From NCBI GenBank assembly GCA_002350615.1, contig DEFD01000032.1, positions 73,396 through 137,395 of the forward strand: 64,000 nt of DNA, read 5' to 3'. Below are positions 45,118 to 55,382 of this stretch, one piece after another. The notes beneath the pieces are model-generated. The model was not told the DNA's origin. It searched no databases and saw only the letters and a list, made by a program, of their open reading frames with translations. Made by a program: the position numbers and the translations under genes. Numbering within the stretch: the stretch's first letter is position 1; each line of letters starts with the position of its first letter. This DNA is from Bacteroidales bacterium UBA2861. GTDB lineage: Bacteria > Bacteroidota > Bacteroidia > Bacteroidales > UBA932.

Positions 45118-46058
45118 AGCACAATGTTACCGTCAATTATCGAGAAAGATGCAGCGGCTTCGCTGATTCCGTCCGAAGCAAGGACCAGGAAAGATGCGTC
45201 CTGCATGGATACAGGGGCTTCCAGAGCAATGCTGCCGCTTGATCCTGATTCGGCATTCACGCTGGCCTTCCACTCGCTGTCCGTAAATACATCAACCCGG
45301 ACCGCCGCCTTGGCGCCGCCTACACTCCAGTTTACCGAGAAACCGCTGCCGGCGCTGAGTGTCAGGGCGAAAGCCTTATATACCGGAAGCGTTATCACGC
45401 TGCCGTCCGAAAGGGTGAACACGGCATCATCGCCGGAAGCATCGACAGAAGCAAAGACACCGTCCACTACAAGGACATCGCTCGCGGCGACATCGCCCCA
45501 GATGACTTTATTGTCGCCGGTAGTCACCACCCATTTTCCGTTCTCTACGCTTATGCGAGGAGTTTCGCCGTCCTTAGCCTGTGCGGCCGAGGGGTCGGGA
45601 GAAGCGGGAATTTTCGCTCCGGAAGTGTCGGTGAGCACCGTACCGTCCACCGTCCAGTACCAGATGCCGTTTTCCTGCACCACTCCCACTACCGGAGAAT
45701 GTCCGGGAGTGCCGTCGGTTCCGGGAGTGCCGTCACTGCCGATGTAGCCGTCTGCACCGTCCTGTCCTGTATGGATGGTCACCGGCTCAAGATTGGTAAA
45801 ACTAACCTTATAACCGGTAAGATTGCCGTCCTGATCGCGGACTTCGGTGATCCCGGTCACATAGGAACCTGCAGCGTAGGCCTGCGCCAGCACGCCCAGG
45901 GCGCTGACATTCTCATTGAGAGCCTGCAGACGCTGATTCAGAACTTCGATCCTCTCATCAAGAGCATCCAAACGGTCCTTGAGGGCAGAATCGTCATATT
46001 TCGAGCAGGAGGCGCAAACAAGCGCGAGAGCTGCAAACAGTCCGAATAACTTTTTCAT
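45114..46058 (-). CDS. Coiled-coil/collagen-like lipoprotein with PL29-N-type domain (copy 3)
   Basis: 314 residues from the ATG at 46058. The lipobox is VCASC. A helical heptad region (about 25-70: LKDRLDALDERIEVLNQRLQ) is followed by a beta unit and Gly-x-x triplets (GQDGADGYIGSDGTPGTDG) near 110. Then comes the repeating element NGIWYWTVDGTVLTD seen in DUF4988/PL29 N-terminal domains, and a C-terminal Ig-like domain. The lyase domain of PL29 is absent. Probably a trimeric stalk-like surface protein. Overlaps susC. Confidence 0.8.
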   Translation of the reverse strand: MKKLFGLFAALALVCASCSKYDDSALKDRLDALDERIEVLNQRLQALNENVSALGVLAQAYAAGSYVTGITEVRDQDGNLTGYKVSFTNLEPVTIHTGQDGADGYIGSDGTPGTDGTPGHSPVVGVVQENGIWYWTVDGTVLTDTSGAKIPASPDPSAAQAKDGETPRISVENGKWVVTTGDNKVIWGDVAASDVLVVDGVFASVDASGDDAVFTLSDGSVITLPVYKAFALTLSAGSGFSVNWSVGGAKAAVRVDVFTDSEWKASVNAESGSSGSIALEAPVSMQDASFLVLASDGISEAAASFSIIDGNIVL

Positions 46059-46062
46059 GGCC

Positions 46063-47067
46063 CTACCATTCAAAATCAATGAAATCACCAATTTCCTCGA
46101 GGTCGGACACTGTGATGCCCGCCGCGTTGAAGTGCATCTTGCGGATGGACAGGCTGCCGTAGCCGTTGTCGGCTATCACCAGCACGTCGCCTTCGGATGA
46201 ACTGGCGGGGACAGCTACCGTTATGCTTCCGGACGAAACGGAGGCAGTATTCACGCTTGCAGTATAACCATTGTTCCCAAGAGCCCTCACGCTTGTACGT
46301 GATGTAGCTCCACTGATGCTGTAGACCACTTCGACGCTGCGGTTGGGCACCACGAGGGCATCCTCCCAGCCGCTGAGGGTCAGATTGGGAACGCCCAGTT
46401 TGAAAATGCTGAAGCTGTCTCCTCCCGCAAGGGTAAAAGTAACCAGTTCGTCGCCTTCCTCAACCTTGGTAAAGATGTAGGGCGACTCCTGTTTGTCCGG
46501 CGACACCGCCGTCAGATCGCTCCAGTTTCTGCCTGAGTCATAGGAGACCTGCCACATTCCGTCTTTCACCCGGAGAGTCGGGACCACGCCATCCCGGCCC
46601 TGGGTCGCTGAAATGCTGATATAGATGCGTGATCCGTCCGGCCCTTCAAGGAATTCTCCCCCAAGGGTCCAGCACCACTGTCCGTCTTCATCCTTGGCAA
46701 TGCCAATCACGGGGGACACTCCGTCGGGAGCATCCTGTCCGTCCGCAGCATCTTCTCCATCTGTTCCGGGAGTTCCGTCCTGCCCGTGATATACGGTCAC
46801 CGAAGGGCTCTCGGCAAAAGAAATCACATATCCGTCGCCACCCGGGAGGACTTCGCAGGAAGTGATGAGGTCGCCCTTCTGAAGGGCATCCACTATGGTA
46901 CTTGCGGTCGAAATGCCTGCGTTCACCTGCTGAGCAAGCTGCTCAAGTTCGGCAAGACGTCTGTCCGTCCTGTCGATACGGGCATTGATATCCGAGTCGT
47001 CATAAGCGGAACAAGCCGCTGCGAACATAGCCGCCGCAAGGTAGAGTAAAATGCTTATCTTTCTCAT
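46063..47067 (-). CDS. Coiled-coil/collagen-like lipoprotein with PL29-N-type domain (copy 2)
   Basis: 334 residues. The lipobox is FAAAC. The order matches its neighbours: heptads (INARIDRTDRRLAELEQLAQQ), triplets with aspartate (GQDGTPGTDGEDAADG), the element DGQWCWTLGGEFLEGPDG, and a C-terminal Ig-like domain. Unlike the other two it carries a second, longer beta insertion and an insert that reads DSGRNWSDLTAVS. Divergence between the three copies shows an old tandem duplication. Confidence 0.8.
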   Translation of the reverse strand: MRKISILLYLAAAMFAAACSAYDDSDINARIDRTDRRLAELEQLAQQVNAGISTASTIVDALQKGDLITSCEVLPGGDGYVISFAESPSVTVYHGQDGTPGTDGEDAADGQDAPDGVSPVIGIAKDEDGQWCWTLGGEFLEGPDGSRIYISISATQGRDGVVPTLRVKDGMWQVSYDSGRNWSDLTAVSPDKQESPYIFTKVEEGDELVTFTLAGGDSFSIFKLGVPNLTLSGWEDALVVPNRSVEVVYSISGATSRTSVRALGNNGYTASVNTASVSSGSITVAVPASSSEGDVLVIADNGYGSLSIRKMHFNAAGITVSDLEEIGDFIDFEW

Positions 47068-48041
47068 AACACGGTGACTATTACATTTTTATAAACTGAA
47101 TATCCGGATGGTTCCGTGGCAAAGAGGAGCACGCTGCCACTGCCGGCGGCGGTTGCAGGAGCGCTGATCCTGAGGCTTCCCTCCTGTACGCCAGGGGTGC
47201 TTCCCGACGAGGGGATCACTTCCGCCATCCAGTCGCCCTGTGGGAAAGCCTCCACGCTTGCCGTGGCTGAATTCACCGACCAGTCCAGACTGACGCTGCC
47301 GCCCGCCTGGATACTTGCGGTGGCTGCGATGCTGATTTCGAGCTTTTCCGCTTTCAGAACGGTAATGGAGCCGCCGTCCCGGAGGCTGAAAACGACCTGG
47401 CCGGAAGTTTCGCTGACAGAAGAGAAGATATTGCCGTCGCCCCAGAGCATGGTGGCCTCGAGACGGACCCAGCCGTCGCCCACATTGTAGTACCATACGC
47501 CTTCCTCCACCTTGAGTTCGGGAGTTATGCCGTCCACTATGGTGTCGCCTGTGGTGACGAGAGGAATCTTCTTCCCCTGGTCATCGGTGAGGACCGTGCC
47601 GTCGATCGCCCAATACTGGATGCCGCCTTCGGTAACTATGCTTACCTGAGGCACTTTGCCGTCGGTTCCGTTGCGGCCGTCCAGGCCGTCGGCTCCGTCG
47701 TGCCCGTCAGCTCCGTCGGCCCCGTCGAGACCGCAATAAACGGTGAGAGGTTCACGGAAACAGAAGCTGATGATATAACCGGTCACAGTGCCGTCTTCTT
47801 CCATGGGAGCGACGGCGGTGATGCGGTCCGAACCCATAGACACGCTGACCAGTCCTTGAAGGGCTGCCACGTTGGTATTGATACGGCGGCACCTGTCTTC
47901 CAGCACGGAAGTGCGGAATTCAAGGTCGTCTATTTTCTTCTTGAGGGAAGAATCGTCGTAATCGCCCGCACATGACGGGAGTCCCGCGAGGGCCGCGATA
48001 CTCAAAAGTATATATAGGTATCTTTTCATCATGGCACTCAT
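47064..48041 (-). CDS. Coiled-coil/collagen-like lipoprotein with PL29-N-type domain (copy 1)
   Basis: 325 residues; the start may be 48041, 48032 or 48029, the last two fitting the signal peptide better (MKRYLYILLSIAALAGLPSC with a lipobox). The heptads (LKKKIDDLEFRTSVLEDRCR) precede the longest triplet run of the three, GLDGADGADGHDG onward, then GGIQYWAIDGTVLTDDQGKK and a C-terminal Ig-like domain. First of the triplet and four bases overlapping copy 2. Confidence 0.8.
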   Translation of the reverse strand: MSAMMKRYLYILLSIAALAGLPSCAGDYDDSSLKKKIDDLEFRTSVLEDRCRRINTNVAALQGLVSVSMGSDRITAVAPMEEDGTVTGYIISFCFREPLTVYCGLDGADGADGHDGADGLDGRNGTDGKVPQVSIVTEGGIQYWAIDGTVLTDDQGKKIPLVTTGDTIVDGITPELKVEEGVWYYNVGDGWVRLEATMLWGDGNIFSSVSETSGQVVFSLRDGGSITVLKAEKLEISIAATASIQAGGSVSLDWSVNSATASVEAFPQGDWMAEVIPSSGSTPGVQEGSLRISAPATAAGSGSVLLFATEPSGYSVYKNVIVTVL

Positions 48042-51000
48042 TTATTCGGGATCAACATAAGTGGCTTCGATGCGGGAGTTTGTGGGACAGAGCCAGGATG
48101 CCAGCCTTCCCACCGTTTCAGCCCCCTCATAACTGATGCTGCCCACGCTTATTCCCTTGGAAACTTTCGCCGTGAGCAAGATATCGCCCGTATGGGCATA
48201 GAATCCGAGCACCGCCCCTGGGCCTCCGAGTGTGGAAGCAGTAGCACCCGGCATGGTGGCGCCTCCGCTGTAGGCGGATACGTCACCGTAGTTGGAGTTA
48301 TCTTCGAAAGTTCCTGACCTCCAGATTATTCCTCCGATTCCTCCGGCACCTATTCCTCCTGCCAGAGTGCCGCTGTAGGCAGCTCCGTTGGTCACGGTGG
48401 CCGAGATGCGGGCATAATTTACATTGCCGCGCACTTCGCTGTTGCCGTCCGCGGACAGCGAACCTTCATTGTCCCCGCCGAAAATTCCTCCGGCGTATGC
48501 GGTCTTCACGGTGCCGCTTGCAGCGACATTGTTCACCACCGACACCGTTCCGGTGGCCGCGTTCACGTTGTTGGTAACGGTGCACCAGGTGTTGATATCA
48601 CCAGTTATGCCTCCTCCGTTGGTGAGCTGGTTGGTGCACACCGCCTGGCAGCGGACCGGGCCCTTGTTGGTGCACCCGTCAATTATGCTCGGATTTCCGG
48701 ACGCTCCCTTGAATCTTCCTACGATGCCGGCGACGCTCTGAAGCTTGCTGCTGGACGCGGTAAGGCTGATGGATACCGGTGCATCGTTGGTGCAGCCATA
48801 GACTGCGGAACCGGATTCCATGTACCCTGCTATTCCGCCGACATTGGCGTGGCCCTTGCTGCAAGCTTCCGCAATCACCTCTCCGGTATTGGTGGAAACT
48901 CCTTCTTCCCCGCGGAAGACGCTGCCGCTCACAGCCTGCCCTGCAAGGCCGCCCACTTTCACCTGCGCCTGCGCGTTGTTTGCCGAGACACGGCCGCTGT
49001 TCACGCAATTGGACGCTGAAGATCCGGATGCATTGCCGAACAGTCCGCCGGCATAAGAATCCTGGGCCGCGCTTGTAGAGAATACTGCGCCGCCATTGCC
49101 GCAGGCATCGGCCGCGACGCCGGTAGCATTTCCGACCAGTCCGCCGACGTATGCGTATTTGCCGCAGTTCACAGCTGAAATAATTCCCGAGTTGGAGCAG
49201 CGGGTAAGGGATATGCTTCCCGTGCCGGTGGCGATTATGCCGCCCACGTTGCTGCTGCCCGTGCCTGCGCCTTCAAGAGTGATTTTCCCGCTGTTGACGC
49301 AGTCCGTCAAAGAAGCATTGCAATTGGCTCCGTTGCCGATAAAACCTCCCGCATATCCTGCCGAGCCGGAAGGTTTGTCGGAATAGACTTCGGCTTCATT
49401 CGTGCAGTTTTCGAAAAAGCACTGTCCCTCGGTGCCGGTAAGATACGCGACGAAGCCTGCTACGAGATTGGTGCCTGTGCCGTCCGTACTGGTATTGCGC
49501 ACCGAGCCGTAGTTATGGCAATCGGAAACTGTCAGGGTAAAATTATCGGCCTTGAGCCATCCGGCGATTCCGCCCAGCGCGCTCACCGCAGAGCTGGACA
49601 CCGTCAGATTGGCGTAATTGCTGCATCGGGTAAGGCTGAGGTCGGCAGTTGCCGTAGTAGAGCAGTTGCCGATGATTCCGCCGATGAAACCGGAGGACGT
49701 TCCGCTCTGGTTGAACTTTATCGCTCCCCTGTTCTCGCAGTCCGTGAGGGTGCTGGGGTTGCTCTTGTAGAATTTGCCGGCTATTCCACCCACCTTGAGC
49801 TCCACGGAAGCTGTGCTGGTGATTGTTCCGGTGTTGGTGCAGGAGCTGATGTCCGCTCCTGTGAGATAGCCGGTTATGCCTCCCGCCGAAAGGTCGCCGC
49901 CTGCGCTCAGGTTGATATCGCCTTCGTTACGGCAGTTGCTTATGGTAACTATGTAGTCGATATCCTCACTCTGGTCCACGGCGGCGCGGCCGTTGGTCAC
50001 GCCCATAATGCCGCCTACCCAGTTGACCCGGCTGTTATTGTTCGTAACCGTGCCGTAGTTGGTGCAGGAATCTATGGTACATGCGGCTTCCGCTGCCGCG
50101 ACGATGCCGCCGAGCGGACCGTTGCCACCCACTGCAGTGGGAGCCAGGTTGGAAACTGTGCCGTAGTTTTTGCAGTTGCGTATTGCGGCGCCTTCACCTG
50201 CGGCAAAACCCACGATTCCGCCGGCACGTGTCTTGCCGGCGTCGTCGGCAGCCACCTCAACGGCTGCGAAATTGATGACATTCTCGATGGAGCCGCCGGC
50301 GAAAATGCGTCCCGCAACGGCTCCGACATTGCACCAGGAAGTAAGATTGTGCGAATGCGACACCACGCTGACGCCGTCCCATCCGCTGCCGTCGGAAGAC
50401 CCGATTATGAGATTCTTCACGGTTCCGGTGACATCCGAGAAAAGGCCGGTATTGGCATTGGCCGGCATTGGCCGGAAGTTGTAGAGTTTGTATCCCTGCC
50501 CGTCGAAAACGCCTTTCTGAGCATGCGGAGGCCACGCTTCGCCTTCCATATCGATGTCGGCGCCAAGTTTCACAATGTCGTATTCGGACCATGCGGCATA
50601 GCCGGACACCCAGTCGAACAGCTGAGCCTTGGTCATGATGATCCGGCTCCAGGTAGTGGTGGTTGCCACATCGGAAAGGTTAACTCCCTCGTTGCGCCTG
50701 ATTGTCAGGGACTTGTCGCTCCCCTTTACGGCATCGGCCCCGTCCGTGCGCTGCATTATTACCTCTAAACCGCCGATGAAGTTTACCGGAGCCACGGCAA
50801 TGTAATATGACTTGCCTTTCGTGAAAGACGTTCCGGAAGGGAGGAGCGTTACCTCCGTGGAAGCGTCGGTTCCGGGAACGAACACGCAGTCTCCTGCCGC
50901 ATCGATGCTCCCGGTGCCTGCCAGTTTCTCCTGATTCTTTCCTCTCAGCACCACGGAAGTGACACCGGCAAGGCCGATATCGACCTTGACAAGGGAATAT

Positions 51001-51473
51001 GAATTCCGGAAGGAGAAATGGCGGGCGGATGCATCCGTGCGTGCCACGCACAGAAGGGCCGCGGGGCAGACGCTGTCGCCGGGGGCGATTGTCTGCACCG
51101 AGGGCAGTTCCGCAGAAATCACTCCGCCGGAAGCCGAGCGGGCTGCGCCATAAGGATAAATGGCATGGAAGCGGGTTGAGCCTTCTGCGACATTGCCGCC
51201 GAAAGTTGCAGACGCGCCATAATTCTCCGACACTATGAACAGGTTCCGTCCGCTTCCGTCGAACACGGCGAGGGAATCACTGTCCTGCCAGCAGAGTTTG
51301 AGCCCGGCTCCGAGATTCACCCTGCTCAGCGCACCCGCTTCGGTGCCGGAAGTGAAAGTGATGCCGCGCATCGCCTCCGCCCGCGACTCTTCCCGGGGTT
51401 CCTCCCTCTGGCAGGAAAGCACCGCTCCCGCCAGAAGAAGTCCCGAAAGAAGAATTCTGAGAAGTTCTTTCAT
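48042..51473 (-). CDS. Giant GLUG-repeat surface lipoprotein
   Basis: 1143 residues from the ATG at 51473 (an upstream TTG would overlap the gene before it). The lipobox is GAVLSC. After a fimbrillin-like N-terminal part (about 30-260, with FHAIYPYGAARSASGG) come about fifteen GLUG-type units of the pattern xxGGIxGxxxxxxISNCxNxGxI (examples: WVGGIMGVTNGRAA, ISNCRNEGDINLSAG, VGGIAGKFYKSNPS). These stack as a beta-helix. Ends LASWLCPTNSRIEATYVD, like its neighbour. Proteins of this kind are thought to bind surfaces; no enzyme motif is seen. Confidence 0.85.
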   Translation of the reverse strand: MKELLRILLSGLLLAGAVLSCQREEPREESRAEAMRGITFTSGTEAGALSRVNLGAGLKLCWQDSDSLAVFDGSGRNLFIVSENYGASATFGGNVAEGSTRFHAIYPYGAARSASGGVISAELPSVQTIAPGDSVCPAALLCVARTDASARHFSFRNSYSLVKVDIGLAGVTSVVLRGKNQEKLAGTGSIDAAGDCVFVPGTDASTEVTLLPSGTSFTKGKSYYIAVAPVNFIGGLEVIMQRTDGADAVKGSDKSLTIRRNEGVNLSDVATTTTWSRIIMTKAQLFDWVSGYAAWSEYDIVKLGADIDMEGEAWPPHAQKGVFDGQGYKLYNFRPMPANANTGLFSDVTGTVKNLIIGSSDGSGWDGVSVVSHSHNLTSWCNVGAVAGRIFAGGSIENVINFAAVEVAADDAGKTRAGGIVGFAAGEGAAIRNCKNYGTVSNLAPTAVGGNGPLGGIVAAAEAACTIDSCTNYGTVTNNNSRVNWVGGIMGVTNGRAAVDQSEDIDYIVTISNCRNEGDINLSAGGDLSAGGITGYLTGADISSCTNTGTITSTASVELKVGGIAGKFYKSNPSTLTDCENRGAIKFNQSGTSSGFIGGIIGNCSTTATADLSLTRCSNYANLTVSSSAVSALGGIAGWLKADNFTLTVSDCHNYGSVRNTSTDGTGTNLVAGFVAYLTGTEGQCFFENCTNEAEVYSDKPSGSAGYAGGFIGNGANCNASLTDCVNSGKITLEGAGTGSSNVGGIIATGTGSISLTRCSNSGIISAVNCGKYAYVGGLVGNATGVAADACGNGGAVFSTSAAQDSYAGGLFGNASGSSASNCVNSGRVSANNAQAQVKVGGLAGQAVSGSVFRGEEGVSTNTGEVIAEACSKGHANVGGIAGYMESGSAVYGCTNDAPVSISLTASSSKLQSVAGIVGRFKGASGNPSIIDGCTNKGPVRCQAVCTNQLTNGGGITGDINTWCTVTNNVNAATGTVSVVNNVAASGTVKTAYAGGIFGGDNEGSLSADGNSEVRGNVNYARISATVTNGAAYSGTLAGGIGAGGIGGIIWRSGTFEDNSNYGDVSAYSGGATMPGATASTLGGPGAVLGFYAHTGDILLTAKVSKGISVGSISYEGAETVGRLASWLCPTNSRIEATYVDPE

Positions 51474-51493
51474 CTTGGTTGACAATTACTTGC

Positions 51494-54400
51494 TTAATCT
51501 ACGTAAGTTGCCGTGATATTGCCGTTGTTAGGACACAACCAATAATTCAGGGTACCGGCACTCTCCGCGGACGAGTATGCTGTCCCGCCAACAAGGATAT
51601 TCTTGGAAACGGTACAGGTTACGCCCGTCACAGCACCTTCGGAGTCACCTATCACGGCACCAGAACCTCCATTGGAGGAAGAACCGGATATATCAGAACC
51701 ACTTGAAGATGCCGTCACGTCAGCGCTACTTGTATTTCCGGTGATGGTGGAGCCCACTGCATAAATATGGCCGGCTATTCCGCCCGCGCCTATTCTGGCA
51801 GCACCATTTGCGAGGGTCACGGTGACGGCTGCGGTGTTGACATTGTCCGAGACCGTGCTTGTGCCAGCGGTGACCTTGTTGTCAACATCGTACTCACTGC
51901 CCCAGATACCTCCGGCAAAGCCATAGGAATTCGCATAGGTATTCACCAGCGATACTGTTCCGTTGTTTACGTTGTCTTTAATCGTATTGTAAGCTGAAGC
52001 TCCCCCGACGATGCCGCCGGCAATCACATTGCGGTCGCGGGACGAGTTGATGGTCACAGCCACAGCACCGTTGTTGGTGCAGTTCTTTACCGTCACGTTC
52101 TTCGCTGAAGTCCCGGAATAGTTTCTTGCAATTATGCCGCCTGCCCACTGAAGTAAAGTTCCGCCAGTAGTATAATTATACGTAATTTTGCCATCGTTCA
52201 CGCAGTGGTCAAACGTAGCCTTTGCAGCCTGTATCTGCGCGCAGATTCCCGCAACCATGCTGTGGCCGCCTTTGGACTTTTTGTATATCTCTGCAGTGTT
52301 TCTTGCGTAGGATACTTTACCTTCAACAGTTCCGGGCTGGATGAAACCAATGAATCCGCCTGCTCCGGTCTTACCTGAGGATGCGGAATACACTTCGCCG
52401 CTGTTGACGACCTCTTTGCTGGAGGTGCCTGTAATTTCGAAGCCTTCTACCGCAATGGAAATAAATCCTCCGATATAGGACTGACCTGAACCCTCTGCGT
52501 ATATCTTTCCGGAGTTCTCCGAAGCGCCATTGATATATACTTTCTTGCCATAGGAAACGAATCCGGCCACGCGGTTCTGGTTGGAAACGGCAGCATTTGA
52601 ATGCACATTGCCGCTGTTCACGCAATCAGTAAATGTTGCCCCTATATTGTTCGCCACGCCGACAAGACCTGCCGCATTTGCACTTTTACATTGTACGGAA
52701 CCTGCCTTGATGTAGACTTCTCCCTTGTTTTCAGTGGCAGTTACCGTCCCATCAGTGGCAATCTGCCCGAATATTCCTCCACACTTTATTTCAAAAGAAT
52801 TGCTTGCCGCACAAAGAGAATGTACCTTTCCTGAATTCACAACATTGCTTGCGGTTATACTGGTGCACTGGCCGCCAATGCCGCCTACATAAGATTCATT
52901 ACTGGTACTGCACGAATAGATTTCTCCAGTGTTCGTTGGCTTATTACCGTTCGAATCCTCGGAAATAACAAGTCCAACGCTGTTACCAAAAAGTCCGCCA
53001 GCATTGCATATACCGGTGCCTGAAGCTGAAACGGACGCCGCATTGGACGACCCCTTTATTGTCGCGGAAACTGTGCTATAGCCCACAAGTCCTCCAGCAT
53101 TTTGATTTTGGGTCCCTGTGGTATGCTCCGACACGATAGTACCAGCAGCTGTGTTTACAACTCCGTCTAATATGAAGCAGTCGCCACGGGCAACGATGCC
53201 GGCGACAAATGAAGCAGCGGCCCCGGGTTTTGAAGATGTAACGGCCGCCTCATTCGTGGAGTTTTCAATTACCACGGGATTTGTTTCCGTCCCTATGCAA
53301 TAGGCAACCAGTCCAGCCACACGATTGTCACCAACGGTTTCAGTACAAGTATTGGAAACCGTGCCATAGTTGTGACAATCGGATATACGCATGGTTTTGC
53401 CACTCTTTTCATCAATGCACCCGGCGATGCCAGCCAGATTAGCCACATATCCATGAGTCGTAGAAAGGTTGCAATAGTTTTTGCAGCCCGAAAGAATCAG
53501 TCCCGTAGAATCAACGGCAGCGCCTATGATTCCTCCGATATAAGAATTTTTACTGGCTGATTTGGCGGCATATACAACATTTCCTTTAGTTCTGTCAGAT
53601 ATCGCACCGTTAGTACAATCCGTGAGAGTATTCGAAGTAATTCTGGCAACACATCCCACAACTCCCCCGAGATAGTTGGCGACATTGGCATTGTTCGTTA
53701 TGCTCCCCAGATTGGTGCATCCGCTAAGGTCGCCGCCGGTGAGATTGCCCACGATGCCGCCGATGCGGAGGGCCTTGCCGGCATTCGCAGTTATGTTCCC
53801 TTCATTATGGCAATCGGAGATGGTGGCTTTGAAAGCTACGGCTCCGTCTTTTTTGGTGGCTATGGGACCATTGGTAACTCCCATGATGCCGCCTATCCAT
53901 TGCACCTTTTCATTATTGTTCGTAATGTCACCGTAATTGTAGCAACCCGATATGGTCACAGCATTGTCGGCGGATCCAAGGATTCCTCCTATCGGAAGAT
54001 TGTCAGAACTGGCAGAAGTGGCGTTGTCCTTGATTGCGCCGTAGTTGCGGCAGTTCACGACGGAAGTTTCAGTTCCCATAACAAATCCTGCTATACCGCC
54101 TACACGGGTCTTTTGTGCAGCGGTGGCAAGCACCTCGACGGTAGCGAAATTCGTGACGTTCTCAATCTTTCCGTTGTTTCCAAGACGTGCCGCAACCGAT
54201 GCCACGTTGCACCAGAATGTGCTGTCGGAAGCATGGCTCACAAGGCTCGTTCCGTCGTAAGTGCTGCCGTCGGAAGATCCCAGGACAAGATTTTTGACGG
54301 TTCCGCCAAGGTCGGACACAAAACCGGTCTGGGGACTGGCGGGATCGGTCACGAAATTGTAGAGCTTGTGATTCTGCCCGTCGAGGACACCCCTGAAAAT

Positions 54401-55363
54401 ACGGGGAGTCCAGAGTTCAGACTGCATGTCGATGTCGGCATCGATATAAACCTTGTCAAGTTTGCTCCATTTAGCATAGGCCGCATTCCAGGCGAAGAGT
54501 TCCGCCTTGTTGGTAATGTGCCAGCTCCAGGAGAAGGCCGCATTGTCGGTATTGAAATAGAAGCCTCCGTTGCGGGGCACTGTCACGGCTTTTGTGAAGG
54601 TATAAGTGGCCGAAGACGCAAGGTCCGCATCCATCTCCCTGCGGATCTCAAGGCTGAACTCTCCCGCCGGGGTGGTTCCGGGAAGGACCGCCGCATAGTA
54701 GATGCTGTCTTTCTTGAAGTATTCATCCCCTGCCGGAGGCGTCAGGGTGATGGCGCCGGAAGAGGCGGGCACGCCGCTTATCTCTCCGGTTGTCGCGTCA
54801 AGGGACACGACTCCGCTGAGGCCTTCGCCGTCCAGCACGATCTCTTTCACGTCCGAATGCTTGACCGTCACCTGTACGAGGCCGAAGGCGTTCTTGAGGG
54901 ACACGCGCTGGTTCACAGGGGCGGTGCCCACGGCAAGAAGGGCTCCGCGTGCCGTGCGGTTGGCGCTCACCTGCTGCGCTGCAGGAAGCGACGCCGACAC
55001 CGTGGTGGCCGCCACCGAAGAGTTCTCGTCATAGGGGTAAACCACATACAGGGTGGAAGCTCCTTCATTGAGGCTGCCGTCAAAGCTGGCGGAAGTGCCG
55101 TCGGAAGATACGAAAGTGAATTCGTGAACGGTGGAATTTACGTCGTCGATAACGCCGAGCCGGTCACCTTCTTCCCATACGATGGTAGTGCTGTCCTTGT
55201 CGATGAAGGACTTTGCCGCCTGAGTCCCTATGTTCAGAGTGTAGGGAACCAGATTGGCTTCGGGCTGCGCTGCCGGATCCTTGGGAGCCGGAGTCTCTTT
55301 TGCGCATGAAACGGCTGCAACCAGTGTTAATGCAGCCAAAAGGGTCTTAAAAAACGTTTTCAT
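51494..55363 (-). CDS. Giant GLUG-repeat surface lipoprotein, first large gene of the long operon
   Basis: 1289 residues from the ATG at 55363 (55375 is an alternative). The lipobox is VAAVSC. The N-terminal fimbrillin-like part (FDGSLNEGASTLYVVYPYDENS) and the GLUG array are paralogous to the following gene but with more repeats, about twenty units (WIGGIMGVTNGPIATK, VGGIAGFVMGTETSVVNCRNYG, LAGIAGCIDEKSGKT). The shared ending LNYWLCPNNGNITATYVD suggests a common C-terminal cap. It probably forms a long beta-helical surface rod. Confidence 0.85.
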   Translation of the reverse strand: MKTFFKTLLAALTLVAAVSCAKETPAPKDPAAQPEANLVPYTLNIGTQAAKSFIDKDSTTIVWEEGDRLGVIDDVNSTVHEFTFVSSDGTSASFDGSLNEGASTLYVVYPYDENSSVAATTVSASLPAAQQVSANRTARGALLAVGTAPVNQRVSLKNAFGLVQVTVKHSDVKEIVLDGEGLSGVVSLDATTGEISGVPASSGAITLTPPAGDEYFKKDSIYYAAVLPGTTPAGEFSLEIRREMDADLASSATYTFTKAVTVPRNGGFYFNTDNAAFSWSWHITNKAELFAWNAAYAKWSKLDKVYIDADIDMQSELWTPRIFRGVLDGQNHKLYNFVTDPASPQTGFVSDLGGTVKNLVLGSSDGSTYDGTSLVSHASDSTFWCNVASVAARLGNNGKIENVTNFATVEVLATAAQKTRVGGIAGFVMGTETSVVNCRNYGAIKDNATSASSDNLPIGGILGSADNAVTISGCYNYGDITNNNEKVQWIGGIMGVTNGPIATKKDGAVAFKATISDCHNEGNITANAGKALRIGGIVGNLTGGDLSGCTNLGSITNNANVANYLGGVVGCVARITSNTLTDCTNGAISDRTKGNVVYAAKSASKNSYIGGIIGAAVDSTGLILSGCKNYCNLSTTHGYVANLAGIAGCIDEKSGKTMRISDCHNYGTVSNTCTETVGDNRVAGLVAYCIGTETNPVVIENSTNEAAVTSSKPGAAASFVAGIVARGDCFILDGVVNTAAGTIVSEHTTGTQNQNAGGLVGYSTVSATIKGSSNAASVSASGTGICNAGGLFGNSVGLVISEDSNGNKPTNTGEIYSCSTSNESYVGGIGGQCTSITASNVVNSGKVHSLCAASNSFEIKCGGIFGQIATDGTVTATENKGEVYIKAGSVQCKSANAAGLVGVANNIGATFTDCVNSGNVHSNAAVSNQNRVAGFVSYGKKVYINGASENSGKIYAEGSGQSYIGGFISIAVEGFEITGTSSKEVVNSGEVYSASSGKTGAGGFIGFIQPGTVEGKVSYARNTAEIYKKSKGGHSMVAGICAQIQAAKATFDHCVNDGKITYNYTTGGTLLQWAGGIIARNYSGTSAKNVTVKNCTNNGAVAVTINSSRDRNVIAGGIVGGASAYNTIKDNVNNGTVSLVNTYANSYGFAGGIWGSEYDVDNKVTAGTSTVSDNVNTAAVTVTLANGAARIGAGGIAGHIYAVGSTITGNTSSADVTASSSGSDISGSSSNGGSGAVIGDSEGAVTGVTCTVSKNILVGGTAYSSAESAGTLNYWLCPNNGNITATYVD

Positions 55364-55382
55364 AGAAATCTGCATTAAATGG

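Noticed and set aside
53807..55309. 500-codon + strand frame opposite the first GLUG gene
   Set aside because: Antisense of a repeat-coding gene; its apparent repeats mirror the GLUG units.
48042..55363. Regularly repeated units, considered as a CRISPR array
   Set aside because: The repeats are degenerate, in frame and encode GLUG motifs; there are no constant repeats with unique spacers and no cas genes.
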